Below, in pieces: positions 16,468-24,412 of a stretch of DNA of 64,000 bases (its first letter is position 1; each line of letters starts with the position of its first letter). The stretch is taken from contig URSA01000014.1 of assembly GCA_900550475.1 (NCBI GenBank), positions 1 to 64,000 on the forward strand, read 5' to 3'. This DNA comes from an uncultured Lachnospiraceae bacterium (GTDB lineage: Bacteria; Bacillota; Clostridia; Lachnospirales; Lachnospiraceae). Made by a program: the position numbers and the translations under genes. Below the pieces are notes generated by a model. The model saw only the letters and a program-made list of their open reading frames with translations, was not told the DNA's origin and made no database searches.

Positions 16468-17208
16468 ATGATAAAAATTGCGATATGTGAAGATGCTTTA
16501 CCTGAACTACAAATGCAAATGCAAATTATACAATCCATAATGCTTAAGTATTCTAAAAATATAAAGATATTTTGTTTCCGAAGTGGTGAAGAATTATTAA
16601 TAGAAATGGATACAACAGGCAATATGGATATTGTTTTTTTAGATGTGGAGATGTCAGGTATCAGTGGAATCGAAACTGCCCGTATCATTAGGGAAAAAGA
16701 CATCAGGGCAATACTGATTTTTGTTTCTTGTCATAATCAGTATTGCAGGGAAATGATTGAAGTACAACCGTATGCGTTCGTTGACAAACCGGTGTCAGAA
16801 GAAAAATTGGATAAGATTTTAAGCCGAGCGCTGGAAACACGTTTGAATGATGATGGCAATTTTTGCTTTTCGTATCAGAGAAAGCAATATAATATTCCCT
16901 TGAGCCAGATTAGATTTTTTGAAAGTGATAAAAGAATTATACGGATAAGTGTCATGCAGGCAAATTTTCAGACACAGGAATATCTGTTCTATGGAAAACT
17001 GGAGGAGGTTGAAAAAAGTATACAGGAAACAAATTTGAAATTTCTGAGAATTAGGAAATCTTTACTGGTAAATTCGCGGTTTATCAAAGAATATTCGGCG
17101 GACAAAGTGGTTTTAGATAATGGGATGCAGGTGGAAATTAGCAAAAAGTATAAGGACAATATAAGGCAACATTATATTTCGATACTGAGGGATAAGAGAT
17201 GGAGATGA
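16468..17208 (+). CDS. LytTR response regulator (AgrA-like)
   Basis: A 246-residue two-component regulator. Receiver domain: acidic pocket ICED (8-9) and phospho-acceptor Asp59 in VFLDVEMSG. C-terminal LytTR DNA-binding domain from about 130, with YNIPLSQIRFFESDKRIIRI and FLRIRKSLLVNSRFIKEY. The start is ATG 16468, after AGAGGAATTCCAG; an earlier in-frame ATG at 16429 lacks a site. It overlaps the kinase gene by 10 bases. With the kinase, AgrD and AgrB downstream it makes a complete agr-type circuit. Base composition is clearly more AT-rich than the cas genes. Confidence 0.92.
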   Translation: MIKIAICEDALPELQMQMQIIQSIMLKYSKNIKIFCFRSGEELLIEMDTTGNMDIVFLDVEMSGISGIETARIIREKDIRAILIFVSCHNQYCREMIEVQPYAFVDKPVSEEKLDKILSRALETRLNDDGNFCFSYQRKQYNIPLSQIRFFESDKRIIRISVMQANFQTQEYLFYGKLEEVEKSIQETNLKFLRIRKSLLVNSRFIKEYSADKVVLDNGMQVEISKKYKDNIRQHYISILRDKRWR

Positions 17209-18494
17209 TGTTGATATTAATTGCACTGGAGATTTTTTCTGTAATTCTGCAACGTATTTTCTGTGACAGTACGCTCACTAAGAGGAATGAAAACAGGTAT
17301 ATTGACCTTCTGGTATGGGGAGGATTTTTTATTATATTTAACGGCGGTACATATGCTATTACAGGTTTGACAGAAAATGTCGGTAATGCGTGGCTAAACT
17401 TGTTGGTTTTCGTATGTACTTTTTTCCTGACGATCAGAATCTTGTATGTTAATTCAATCCGAACATTGATTGCAGTAACAATCTTTATGTATATGAGCGG
17501 TATGTGCGCGGAATTGCTTGTGTATTATGGTAGAGAATGTTTGCCGTGGTCATATGACGGAGATATGAATTTGTTGAGTACGATATTATCTAAAATCGTG
17601 TGGCTTCTACTCATTAAACTGACGTCTCTCATTATAAAATTGAATAGGAAAACAGAACTTAATCTTTTGGATTGGTTTGAAGTATTTATTGTTCCGGTCA
17701 GTAGTATATTCATTTTAATCTCAGTCTTTATAACCGGAACGCTTGAAAACTATTTCTGGGGTTTTATTGTTGTGTTCATGATTTTGTTAATTAATGTGTT
17801 TACATACTATTTGTATGATAAAGCAAAAGAAAACATGGAAAAACACATCAAGGAAGAAGTTCTGAAAAAACAGTGTGAATATTATATCCGCCAAAACCGG
17901 GAAAGTAAGGAATGGTGGGAGGAATTGAGAAAGCTTCGCCACAACTTGAAACAACATTATATATTGGAAAACACCTATCTGGAAAAAGAAGATTATGAAG
18001 CCTTGAAAAGGTACTGCAATGAAAATTTAAAGTTTTTAAGCAAAACGGGTTATATGTCCAATAGTGGAAATCTCTATATTGACAGTGTAATCAATTATAA
18101 AGCCGATATGGCTGAAAAGGTGGGAATAGAGTTTATAGTCAACGTTGAAGTGCCTTGGGACGTTGAGATGAATGCGGAGGATATCAGCATTTGTCTGGGA
18201 AACTTGTTAGATAATGCCATAGAAGCAGTAAAGGAACTATCAGAGGATAGAGTAATCAAACTTTGGATAAGCACAGATGGTAATAACATGATAATTAGTA
18301 TCAGAAATAGGTATAAAAACGAAATATACAAAATAGATGAGCAGTATATAACAAGGAAGACAGATAATAGAAAACATGGGCTAGGACTTTTGATTGTTAG
18401 ACAAATAGTAGATAAGTATGCCGGTGAAATGAGTATACGGGATGAGAATCACATTTTTGATGTGCTGATATTAATGTATGATTTCTTAAAATAG
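17199..18494 (+). CDS. GHKL sensor histidine kinase (AgrC-like)
   Basis: 431 residues. Six or so hydrophobic segments fill the first ~205 residues, as in AgrC-type peptide receptors. The dimerisation helix LRKLRHNLKQHYI carries the phospho-acceptor His248. The GHKL ATPase part shows CLGNLLDNAIEAV (N box, about 333) and KHGLGLLIVRQIVDKYAG (G box, about 393). It presumably binds the cyclic peptide made from the downstream agrD and phosphorylates the LytTR regulator. The start ATG lies within the end of the regulator gene. Confidence 0.92.
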   Translation: MEMMLILIALEIFSVILQRIFCDSTLTKRNENRYIDLLVWGGFFIIFNGGTYAITGLTENVGNAWLNLLVFVCTFFLTIRILYVNSIRTLIAVTIFMYMSGMCAELLVYYGRECLPWSYDGDMNLLSTILSKIVWLLLIKLTSLIIKLNRKTELNLLDWFEVFIVPVSSIFILISVFITGTLENYFWGFIVVFMILLINVFTYYLYDKAKENMEKHIKEEVLKKQCEYYIRQNRESKEWWEELRKLRHNLKQHYILENTYLEKEDYEALKRYCNENLKFLSKTGYMSNSGNLYIDSVINYKADMAEKVGIEFIVNVEVPWDVEMNAEDISICLGNLLDNAIEAVKELSEDRVIKLWISTDGNNMIISIRNRYKNEIYKIDEQYITRKTDNRKHGLGLLIVRQIVDKYAGEMSIRDENHIFDVLILMYDFLK

Positions 18495-18508
18495 AGAGCT
18501 TTTTGTAA

Positions 18509-18573
18509 AAAGTTACATATATCCCGGTCACTTTTTACATCTACGGTTATGAAGTTCCAATATATGCTATAAT
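18509..18573 (+). promoter_or_regulatory. Likely agrD promoter with direct repeats
   Basis: A perfect TATAAT (18568-18573) has no good -35 partner (GGTTAT at 18545-18550), which suits an activated promoter. Upstream, TTACAT occurs at 18513 and 18535, 22 bases apart (two helical turns). ACGGTTATG (18543-18551) is close to the LytTR half-site. This would be the target of the LytTR regulator, giving the usual positive feedback; it is an inference. Confidence 0.45.
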
Positions 18574-18598
18574 CAGCAAAACAGGAGGAACTAGCCGT

Positions 18599-18757
18599 AT
18601 GAAAAGCTTGAAAATATTTTTGAAAAGGCACACATGTCATGCGCTTACACTCATGCTGACGTGGGTGCTTACTGAAGTAGCAACTAGGGGGTGTTATTTT
18701 GTGTTCTATCAGCCTAGCACTCCTGAAAATCTAAAAAATTTTTCAAAAAACAAGTAA
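18599..18757 (+). CDS. agrD: AgrD-like cyclic autoinducer pre-peptide, 52 residues
   Basis: A perfect AGGAGG lies upstream of ATG 18599. The amphipathic leader (MKSLKIFLKRHTCHALTLML) is followed by the core ATRG-CYFVF and the tail YQPSTPENLKNF. The Cys-X4 core then (Y/H)QP..PE.L is the standard clostridial AgrD arrangement, so the mature signal is predicted to be a thiolactone ring Cys32-Phe36 with a short N-terminal tail. AgrB, encoded next, would cut after Phe36 and close the ring. The exact tail length cannot be predicted from sequence. Confidence 0.88.
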   Translation: MKSLKIFLKRHTCHALTLMLTWVLTEVATRGCYFVFYQPSTPENLKNFSKNK

Positions 18758-18760
18758 GCA

Positions 18761-19360
18761 GTGGAACGATTATATAAAAAGCTAATCAAAAAATTGGTAG
18801 ACAATGGAAATATATGTAACGAAGACCAGGAAATATATCAATATGCATTGAAGAGCGTGTTGATTTTAGGCGGAAATATCCTACTGAGTCTGACAATAGG
18901 AGTTTGTATGAGAAAGCTAGGGTATTGTGCGTTGTTTTTGTGCATGCTCATTCCGTTAAGATCAGATGCCGGTGGATATCATGCGCCTAATTTGTTTTTT
19001 TGCTATTTGCTTTCCTTTACAGCTCTAATTTTTACATTGCTTCGGGCAAAAGAGGCGGGTGGGCTTCGTCTTGCTGTTATATCAGTATTTGCACTGGGAT
19101 CATTATTACTGATTTTTTTGTTTGCACCTTTGGACAGTGCGAGCAGACCGTTAAAAGGGCAGGAGAGAAAGGTAATAAGAAGACGCGCACGAATAATTGT
19201 ATGTGTTGAATGGATTATAGGGGGATTGCTATTGGTCGTTAGTCCTCCGGCTGCTTACACAGTGTGGAGCGCAATTGTATGGAGCGGAGTGGGATACATA
19301 GCTTGGCTTATTCAAAGAAAACGAAGAAACAGGAAAGATATTTTATTCACAGCAAGTTGA
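18761..19360 (+). CDS. agrB: AgrB-like peptide protease/cyclase
   Basis: A 199-residue polytopic membrane protein of the accessory gene regulator B family. The catalytic pair sits in LRSDAGGYHAPNLFFC, with His74 and Cys81 at the usual seven-residue spacing. It removes the C-terminal tail of AgrD and forms the thiolactone. The start is GTG 18761, three bases after the agrD stop, with little room for a separate ribosome site, so it is probably coupled to agrD translation. The highly basic C-terminus (RKRRNRK) faces the cytosol. Confidence 0.9.
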   Translation: MERLYKKLIKKLVDNGNICNEDQEIYQYALKSVLILGGNILLSLTIGVCMRKLGYCALFLCMLIPLRSDAGGYHAPNLFFCYLLSFTALIFTLLRAKEAGGLRLAVISVFALGSLLLIFLFAPLDSASRPLKGQERKVIRRRARIIVCVEWIIGGLLLVVSPPAAYTVWSAIVWSGVGYIAWLIQRKRRNRKDILFTAS

Positions 19361-19387
19361 TTTGTTATGTATTACTGGAAAGGGGGA

Positions 19388-19480
19388 ATGGTGCATGAGA
19401 AATTGAAACATGGGAAAATGGCAATCGGATACTCTAAACCGAAGCTGTATATTATATGGCTGCTTTGTTTGAAACTTTAA
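19388..19480 (+). CDS. Possible 30-residue peptide between agrB and the SpoIID-like gene
   Basis: AAAGGGGGA directly precedes ATG 19388, or GTG 19391 with better spacing. The frame encodes a basic start and a hydrophobic, Cys-containing end (YIIWLLCLKL). It could be a small exported or membrane peptide, but no relative is recognised and the frame may be accidental. Confidence 0.25.
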   Translation: MVHEKLKHGKMAIGYSKPKLYIIWLLCLKL

Positions 19481-19498
19481 GAAAGGGGATTGGATTCT

Positions 19499-20701
19499 AT
19501 GAAAAAAATTAATAAAGTTGTGCTGATAGTAGTAATACTCATAAATAGTTTTAGTTTGACTGTTAGTGCAAGTGGGATCAAAACATGTGAAGACGTTATA
19601 CGGGAGATGGTGTCATTAGAAAACACACAGTCATGGAATGAATTTGCTTCTTGCTGGGTCGAAGAAGAAAAAGAAGAATTTAATACGCTTTTTAATGACA
19701 GTATTTATTTGCAAGAAAAAGAGGGCGTTATTTGCGTGACATCCGCAGAATTATACTCTCTTGATGAAATTTCGGCAGAAAATGTTCCGGCTATTATTCT
19801 GGAAGATGGTCGGTTTGACAAATTTGTGGAAAAGAAATATTATCTTGCGGGTATTGATTATGAAGTGTCTGATGTAAGTAAGTATTTTTATAATGGAGTC
19901 AACTATCGTTTGATTATTATGGCAAAGGAGGATGGAGAGTGGAAAGTAGCCGGAAGGCAAGATGCGGCAGGTCTATTGGAGGGGTGGCAAAATAATTTCG
20001 ATTTTGCGGAGATATTGGATGACGAAAACGCAATTGTTGCGATGGAAATCTGTGATGCCAGAATGGCCGGTTATGTGATTGATTCAAATATGTGTACGAG
20101 GAATATTGACGGAGTGGTTACATATGGATACAGACCCGGATATACGGCGACAACCGGATGTCCCCATAGCAGACCATCAACGGTAAAAGTAAGAACCGGA
20201 AGTTCCGGTAATGCCTATACTTCCCCAAGTTTGGAAGACTATATTAAAGATGTGATGCCTAATGAGTGGGTTATCTCTACTACAGGAGCAGCGGCACTGC
20301 AGGCAGGAGTTGTTACAATCCAACAATATGCAGTGTGGAATAGTATTTATTACCAGAAATATCCGGATTATGCTTATGATTTAAGAGCTGGAAGCGGTGA
20401 TCAGAATTATGTTGCGGGTTCTTACAGTAATTTAGCAAGTAGATATCGTACTAAAATTGATGATGCATATAATGCTGTTGGGAATATTCACATGGAAACG
20501 GGAAGCAATTCATCGTTGTTCCAATCGCAATATGCTTCAACATCAGGAAATTATTCGTATGGCAGATTGTTTCAGGATGAAGCAAAAACAATGGCATCTG
20601 ATGGATACACCTATGATCAGATTTTGAGCCATTTTTATAATAATACCGCGCAGCCGGGAATTTCTAACATTGGAACTGTTAAATTTGTTTCATACAATTA
20701 A
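19499..20701 (+). CDS. Secreted protein with SpoIID/LytB-like domain
   Basis: A signal peptide (KKINKVVLIVVILINSFSLT, cleavage near VSA-SG) leads into about 190 residues without a recognised domain, rich in acidic residues. The C-terminal half (about 225-400) resembles SpoIID: SLEDYIKDVMPNEW, then AALQAGVVTIQQYAVW in the place of the usual ALKAQAVAARTYAL, and DLRAGSGDQNYV. SpoIID proteins are lytic transglycosylases acting on peptidoglycan, but whether the catalytic residue is kept here cannot be said. ATG 19499 follows AAAGGGGATTGG. Its place behind agrDB suggests it is an agr-controlled surface effector. Confidence 0.65.
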   Translation: MKKINKVVLIVVILINSFSLTVSASGIKTCEDVIREMVSLENTQSWNEFASCWVEEEKEEFNTLFNDSIYLQEKEGVICVTSAELYSLDEISAENVPAIILEDGRFDKFVEKKYYLAGIDYEVSDVSKYFYNGVNYRLIIMAKEDGEWKVAGRQDAAGLLEGWQNNFDFAEILDDENAIVAMEICDARMAGYVIDSNMCTRNIDGVVTYGYRPGYTATTGCPHSRPSTVKVRTGSSGNAYTSPSLEDYIKDVMPNEWVISTTGAAALQAGVVTIQQYAVWNSIYYQKYPDYAYDLRAGSGDQNYVAGSYSNLASRYRTKIDDAYNAVGNIHMETGSNSSLFQSQYASTSGNYSYGRLFQDEAKTMASDGYTYDQILSHFYNNTAQPGISNIGTVKFVSYN

Positions 20702-20715
20702 GATGGAGAGTGACT

Positions 20716-21243
20716 ATGAAAAAGGCAATGTATGTAATCCTTGCTGTTGTTGTATTGTTAGGTGTGTTTTGCGGTGGCGCCTATTTGGGGAAGAATAGTA
20801 GGGTAAAGGATACCGAGCAGGACGTAAGTACAAGTGGTGGTGAGAGCGAGGTACCGGATGATAATGACATCACGCAATTTGAAACCACTAAAATTGAGAT
20901 ACTGGATCAGGGTGATAACGTAGTTGCGGAAGACGGCGGATGGTATATGGTTTCAAATGGCATGAAGCTGAGAATATGCTATGTCGGCGCACCTGAAGTA
21001 GTCAGTGTGTTCTATATCCCTACGGGAAGTCAAATGCTGTCTCAGCGTAAACAGTTGGCAGTATATTCTTTATATGAAGAGGATGATGTGAGAATAAAAT
21101 TTGAATCTTCGGAAGATGATGTGAAAAGAGTCGTTGTTGAGGTGCCGTTAGAGGGGTTACCTGAAACGGGACATCTATATGTTATGCTGGAGGACGAGAG
21201 AAGTGCAGTTATTTCGGAAACATATAACATATGTATAGAATAG
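20716..21243 (+). CDS. Exported, membrane-anchored small protein of unknown function
   Basis: About 175 residues. One N-terminal hydrophobic segment (AMYVILAVVVLLGVFCGGAY) is followed by an acidic, Ser/Asp-rich linker (about 30-55) and a compact beta-rich domain of about 120 residues. The cysteine in the segment does not sit in a good lipobox (V-F before C), so it is probably an uncleaved anchor. GGAGAG precedes ATG 20716. It lies 14 bases after the SpoIID-like gene and before a strong terminator, so it closes the agr-linked operon. No family recognised. Confidence 0.7.
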   Translation: MKKAMYVILAVVVLLGVFCGGAYLGKNSRVKDTEQDVSTSGGESEVPDDNDITQFETTKIEILDQGDNVVAEDGGWYMVSNGMKLRICYVGAPEVVSVFYIPTGSQMLSQRKQLAVYSLYEEDDVRIKFESSEDDVKRVVVEVPLEGLPETGHLYVMLEDERSAVISETYNICIE

Positions 21244-21257
21244 TCTGACTGACTTTA

Positions 21258-21286
21258 GGGGAAGAGCGAAAGTTCTTCCCCTTTTC
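21258..21286 (+). terminator. Intrinsic terminator of the agr-linked operon
   Basis: GGGGAAGA (21258-21265) and TCTTCCCC (21274-21281) form a perfect 8-bp stem followed by TTTT. Confidence 0.88.
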
Positions 21287-21672
21287 AGTGGTTTTAGATG
21301 GGCATTTCATACTATGCGGAGCAGAAAATCAAGACCACTCCATTATAAGGACTGTACTCAGTTAAGGGTACAGGAGAAGGAAAAGAGCAATCTGTACCCG
21401 ACAAAGAAAAAAGGGGGCGGAGGAGCTAAGCTGGAAGAGCCAATCTCAAAGCTCAGCCAGAGAAACTAAGTCCAAAAGTCTAGCAGGAAGAACCCAGCCG
21501 AAAACCCACCTCAACCCGGAAGAACCCAGCCGAAAACCATCTCCCAACCAGAAGAATCCCCACCCCCCAAGAAAACAGGTGTGTTTGGGGCGGAAATCTG
21601 GTACAATAAGAGAAACGCCTTCGCGTAAAGCGAAGGCGGAAGAAATGAACATTGAACAGGAGGACGGCAGCT
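21287..21672 (+). other. Non-coding spacer with a palindromic repeat, a direct repeat and a 5' hairpin
   Basis: No convincing gene. It contains GGGTACAG...CTGTACCC (21366-21399), related to the array near 49.3 kb. A 21-base direct repeat follows (21486-21506 and 21518-21538, 32-base period). TACAAT (21602-21607) is a possible -10 box for the dipeptidase gene, and CGCCTTCGC (21616-21624) / GCGAAGGCG (21630-21638) is a stable hairpin in the expected 5' leader. Confidence 0.6.
21366..21399 (+). repeat. Dispersed 34-base palindromic element, copy 1
   Basis: GGGTACAG and CTGTACCC form 8-bp arms around an 18-base centre. Inverted, it agrees at 30 of 34 positions with the copy at 49412-49445, including the centre, so the two are members of one dispersed family rather than independent palindromes. 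Confidence 0.75.
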
Positions 21673-23154
21673 ATGGCATGTACGACATTGTTGGTTGGAA
21701 AAAAGGCGTCTTACGACGGATCGACGATGATTGCGAGAAATGATGATTCGGGATCGGGGCATTTTACACCCAAGAAATTTGTGGTGGTGCACCCGCAGGA
21801 GCAGCCGAGACTTTATAAATCAGAGATCTCCCATGTAGAGATCAAGCTTCCCGATAATCCGATGCGGTATACGGCGATGCCGAATGCGGTGGCGGGCGAA
21901 GGAATCTGGGCGGCAAGCGGCGTGAATGAAGCGAATGTAGGAATGACGGCAACCGAGACCATCACATCCAATCCCAGAGTGCTGGGAGCGGATCCCCTTG
22001 TGCGGTATGAGCCCGCAACGAGCGAAAAAGCGGAGGTAGCAGGAGGCATCGGCGAGGAGGACATCGTGAGCATCGTGCTTCCGTATATACATAGCGCAAG
22101 GGCGGGTGTGGCGCGTCTGGGAAGCCTTTTGGAGCAGTACGGCACTTACGAAATGAACGGAATCGCGTTTCAGGATCAGGACGAGATCTGGTGGCTGGAG
22201 ACAATAGGCGGACATCACTGGATCGCAAGGAGAGTGCCGGATGATGTCTATGTGGTGATGCCGAACCAGCTCGGAATTGATCAGTTTGATCTGGAGGATG
22301 CGCTGACGGAACAGAAGAATTTCATGTGTTCGTCGGACATGAGGGAATTTATAGAGGAGAACCATCTGAATCTTTCCTTTGACGGGACTTTGAATGCACG
22401 GGATGCGTTCGGCAGCCATGATGACGCGGATCATGTATACAACACCCCCAGAGCGTGGTATATGCTGCGCTGCCTCAATCCCCATACGAAGGTGTGGGAT
22501 GGGGATCATGCGGAATATACGCCGTTTTCGGATGATCTTCCCTGGTGCATGAAGCCGGAAAAGAAAATTACGGTGGAGGATGTAAAATATGTATTATCCT
22601 CCCATTTTCAGGGAACGCCGTATGATCCCTACGGGGCGTACGGTGACAAATCAGAGCGCGGCGCGTTCCGTTCCATCGGCATCAACCGCAATGACTTTGT
22701 AGCGATTTTGCAGATGCGTCCCGACCATATGGACGGAGGCACGCTGGAATGGGTGGCGTATGCGTCCAACGCATTCAATGTGGCGGTGCCGTTCTATGCG
22801 GATGTGACGAAAACGCCGGCATATCTGTCCGGGACAACGGAGAAGGTCTCCACGGACAATTTTTACTGGGTGAGCCGGATGATCGCAGCCATGGCGGATG
22901 CTTCCTGCCATAAGTCTGTGTTCCACATTGAGCGCTATCAGGAAAAGGTGATGGCGAAGGGACATGAGCTGATCGGAAAGTATGATGCGCTTTTGGAAAA
23001 CGAGCAGGATGAGGAGAAGCGCATGGCGCTCAAGGAAGCCGCCAACGAAGAGATCGCAGAAATGTTACAGGCGGAGGCGTCTGTGACGCTGGATAAGGTA
23101 TTGTTTGAACTGAGCAGCCAGATGAAGAATGCCTATTCCAGATCCGATGCGTAA
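21673..23154 (+). CDS. C69 family dipeptidase (PepD-like)
   Basis: 493 residues of the U34/C69 N-terminal-nucleophile peptidases, cytosolic enzymes that cleave dipeptides. The start MACTTLLVGKKASYDGSTMI with ARNDDSG is diagnostic, and the nucleophile is Cys3 near the mature N-terminus. PNQLGIDQFDLED and WVSRMIAAMADASCHKS are further family stretches. AGGAGG (21658-21663) precedes ATG 21673. It is monocistronic as far as can be seen and converges with the dus gene after 11 bases. Confidence 0.92.
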   Translation: MACTTLLVGKKASYDGSTMIARNDDSGSGHFTPKKFVVVHPQEQPRLYKSEISHVEIKLPDNPMRYTAMPNAVAGEGIWAASGVNEANVGMTATETITSNPRVLGADPLVRYEPATSEKAEVAGGIGEEDIVSIVLPYIHSARAGVARLGSLLEQYGTYEMNGIAFQDQDEIWWLETIGGHHWIARRVPDDVYVVMPNQLGIDQFDLEDALTEQKNFMCSSDMREFIEENHLNLSFDGTLNARDAFGSHDDADHVYNTPRAWYMLRCLNPHTKVWDGDHAEYTPFSDDLPWCMKPEKKITVEDVKYVLSSHFQGTPYDPYGAYGDKSERGAFRSIGINRNDFVAILQMRPDHMDGGTLEWVAYASNAFNVAVPFYADVTKTPAYLSGTTEKVSTDNFYWVSRMIAAMADASCHKSVFHIERYQEKVMAKGHELIGKYDALLENEQDEEKRMALKEAANEEIAEMLQAEASVTLDKVLFELSSQMKNAYSRSDA

Positions 23155-23165
23155 AAAGCGATACC

Positions 23166-24107
23166 TTAAGCGGGAGGGTGAAATTTACACTCCCGAAACA
23201 GATTGCCGACGGCAATTTTGTAATCACTGATGCTGTCCGCCTTCTTGATCTTTTTCAGGTGGCGGTCGGCGTCAGAAAAGGATCGGCCGAGGAAAGTCCA
23301 CAGATCCTTCATTTTATAAAGCGTATTGGTGTCTCCCGACATGATTTCGCGGTAGCGCGAAAGAAGGGTGTCGTGGAAGGCACGGAGAGTAGAAAGCTCC
23401 GCATCGCAGGATGTGGGGCTTTTTATCTGCGATAAAAGCGCGGGATTTTGCAGGATGCCCCGCCCCAGCATGACGGTCTCCAGATTGGGAAAGCGTTCCC
23501 GAAGCCGCATGAGGGATGCGGGGGAGGTGATGTCGCCGTTGTAGCAGAGCGGACAGGTCAGGCGCGAGGCAGCCTCCGCGAAGGCTTCCATATGGGGTGT
23601 ACCGGTGTAGCCCTCCCGCTGCAGGCGGGGGTGAATGATCAGCTCCTCCATAGGATAGTTTTCATAGATGGCAAGCAGAAGCCGCCATTCCTCAGGATCT
23701 TCCACACCGATGCGGGTTTTGACGGATATCCTGATGGGACATTTTGAAAAGATCTCCGCAAGGAACCGGTCCAATTCTCTGGGAACGCTCAAAAATCCGG
23801 CACCCCTGTTTCGGGAGACCACCGTGCCGGAGGGACAGCCCAGATTCAAATTCACGCAGGTGTAGCCGTAATCGGCAAGCTGCCCGGCGAGCGCAAGAAA
23901 TTCGTCCGACCGGTTGGTCAGAATCTGCGGAACCGTGTGCATGCCTTCGTTGTGCTCCGGCAGGATATCATTGCGCTCGCGGCTGTTCATGCGGCGGTTG
24001 GAGATAAATGGAGTAAAGTATTTGTCCATGCCGCCGTAATAGGTATTCCAGACGGTGCGGAAGGTGTAGGTGGTCAGCCCCTCCATGGGCGCAAGATAGT
24101 ATTTCAT
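23166..24107 (-). CDS. dus: tRNA-dihydrouridine synthase
   Basis: 313 residues counted from the ATG at 24107, which follows GAGAGGAAGTACGGAC on the minus strand. Dus enzymes reduce uridines in the tRNA D-loop with FMN and NADPH. YYLAPMEGLTTYTFR opens the TIM barrel; VNLNLGCPSG carries the catalytic cysteine; RISVKTRIG and LIIHPRLQREGYTG bind FMN and phosphate; VMLGRGILQNPALL ends the barrel. DusA, B or C class is not decided; the sequence resembles the clostridial DusC-like branch. Confidence 0.9.
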   Translation of the reverse strand: MKYYLAPMEGLTTYTFRTVWNTYYGGMDKYFTPFISNRRMNSRERNDILPEHNEGMHTVPQILTNRSDEFLALAGQLADYGYTCVNLNLGCPSGTVVSRNRGAGFLSVPRELDRFLAEIFSKCPIRISVKTRIGVEDPEEWRLLLAIYENYPMEELIIHPRLQREGYTGTPHMEAFAEAASRLTCPLCYNGDITSPASLMRLRERFPNLETVMLGRGILQNPALLSQIKSPTSCDAELSTLRAFHDTLLSRYREIMSGDTNTLYKMKDLWTFLGRSFSDADRHLKKIKKADSISDYKIAVGNLFRECKFHPPA

Positions 24108-24188
24108 GTCCGTACTTCCTCTCTTTCCGGTTCTCATTATAATCCGCTTTCGGAAATCCTTTCAAGAAAAACATTGTATTACAAACAG

Positions 24189-24230
24189 GTAATAAAAAAT
24201 AATTGACTTTATTACTACTTGTCTTAAAAT
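24189..24230 (+). promoter_or_regulatory. Promoter with overlapping inverted repeat
   Basis: TTGACT (24203-24208) and TAAAAT (24225-24230) are 16 bases apart. GTAATAAA (24189-24196) and TTTATTAC (24208-24215) form an inverted repeat that covers the -35 box, the size and place of a MarR- or TetR-type operator. It would drive the 46-codon frame and the MATE gene. Confidence 0.6.
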
Positions 24231-24262
24231 AAAAATACAGAAAATGAAAAGGAGGGTTGGGC

Positions 24263-24403
24263 ATGCGGACGGAACCGCGACCCATGAATGGTGGCATTAT
24301 GACTCTGCAACGTCGGAATTCGGAAAAATATGGCAGCTGTGCACAGTGCTGCTTCACAGTGATAAATAAACAGAGAATTGACAGAGGCTCTCATGGCATG
24401 TAA
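24263..24403 (+). CDS. 46-residue ORF with a CAQCC motif, upstream of the MATE gene
   Basis: AAGGAGGG lies seven bases before ATG 24263, the best ribosome site of the neighbourhood, and a good promoter precedes it. The product is basic and contains two CxxC-like cysteine pairs packed as SCAQCCFTV. It ends nine bases before the MATE start, which itself has no clear ribosome site, so translation of this frame may help start MATE translation. No relative is recognised; leader peptide or small regulator are both possible. Confidence 0.45.
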   Translation: MRTEPRPMNGGIMTLQRRNSEKYGSCAQCCFTVINKQRIDRGSHGM

Positions 24404-24412
24404 AATAGCGTT

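Noticed and set aside
20716..21243. Lipoprotein reading of the last agr-linked protein
   Set aside because: The cysteine in the N-terminal segment follows V-F, not the small residues a lipobox needs, so lipid attachment is not claimed.
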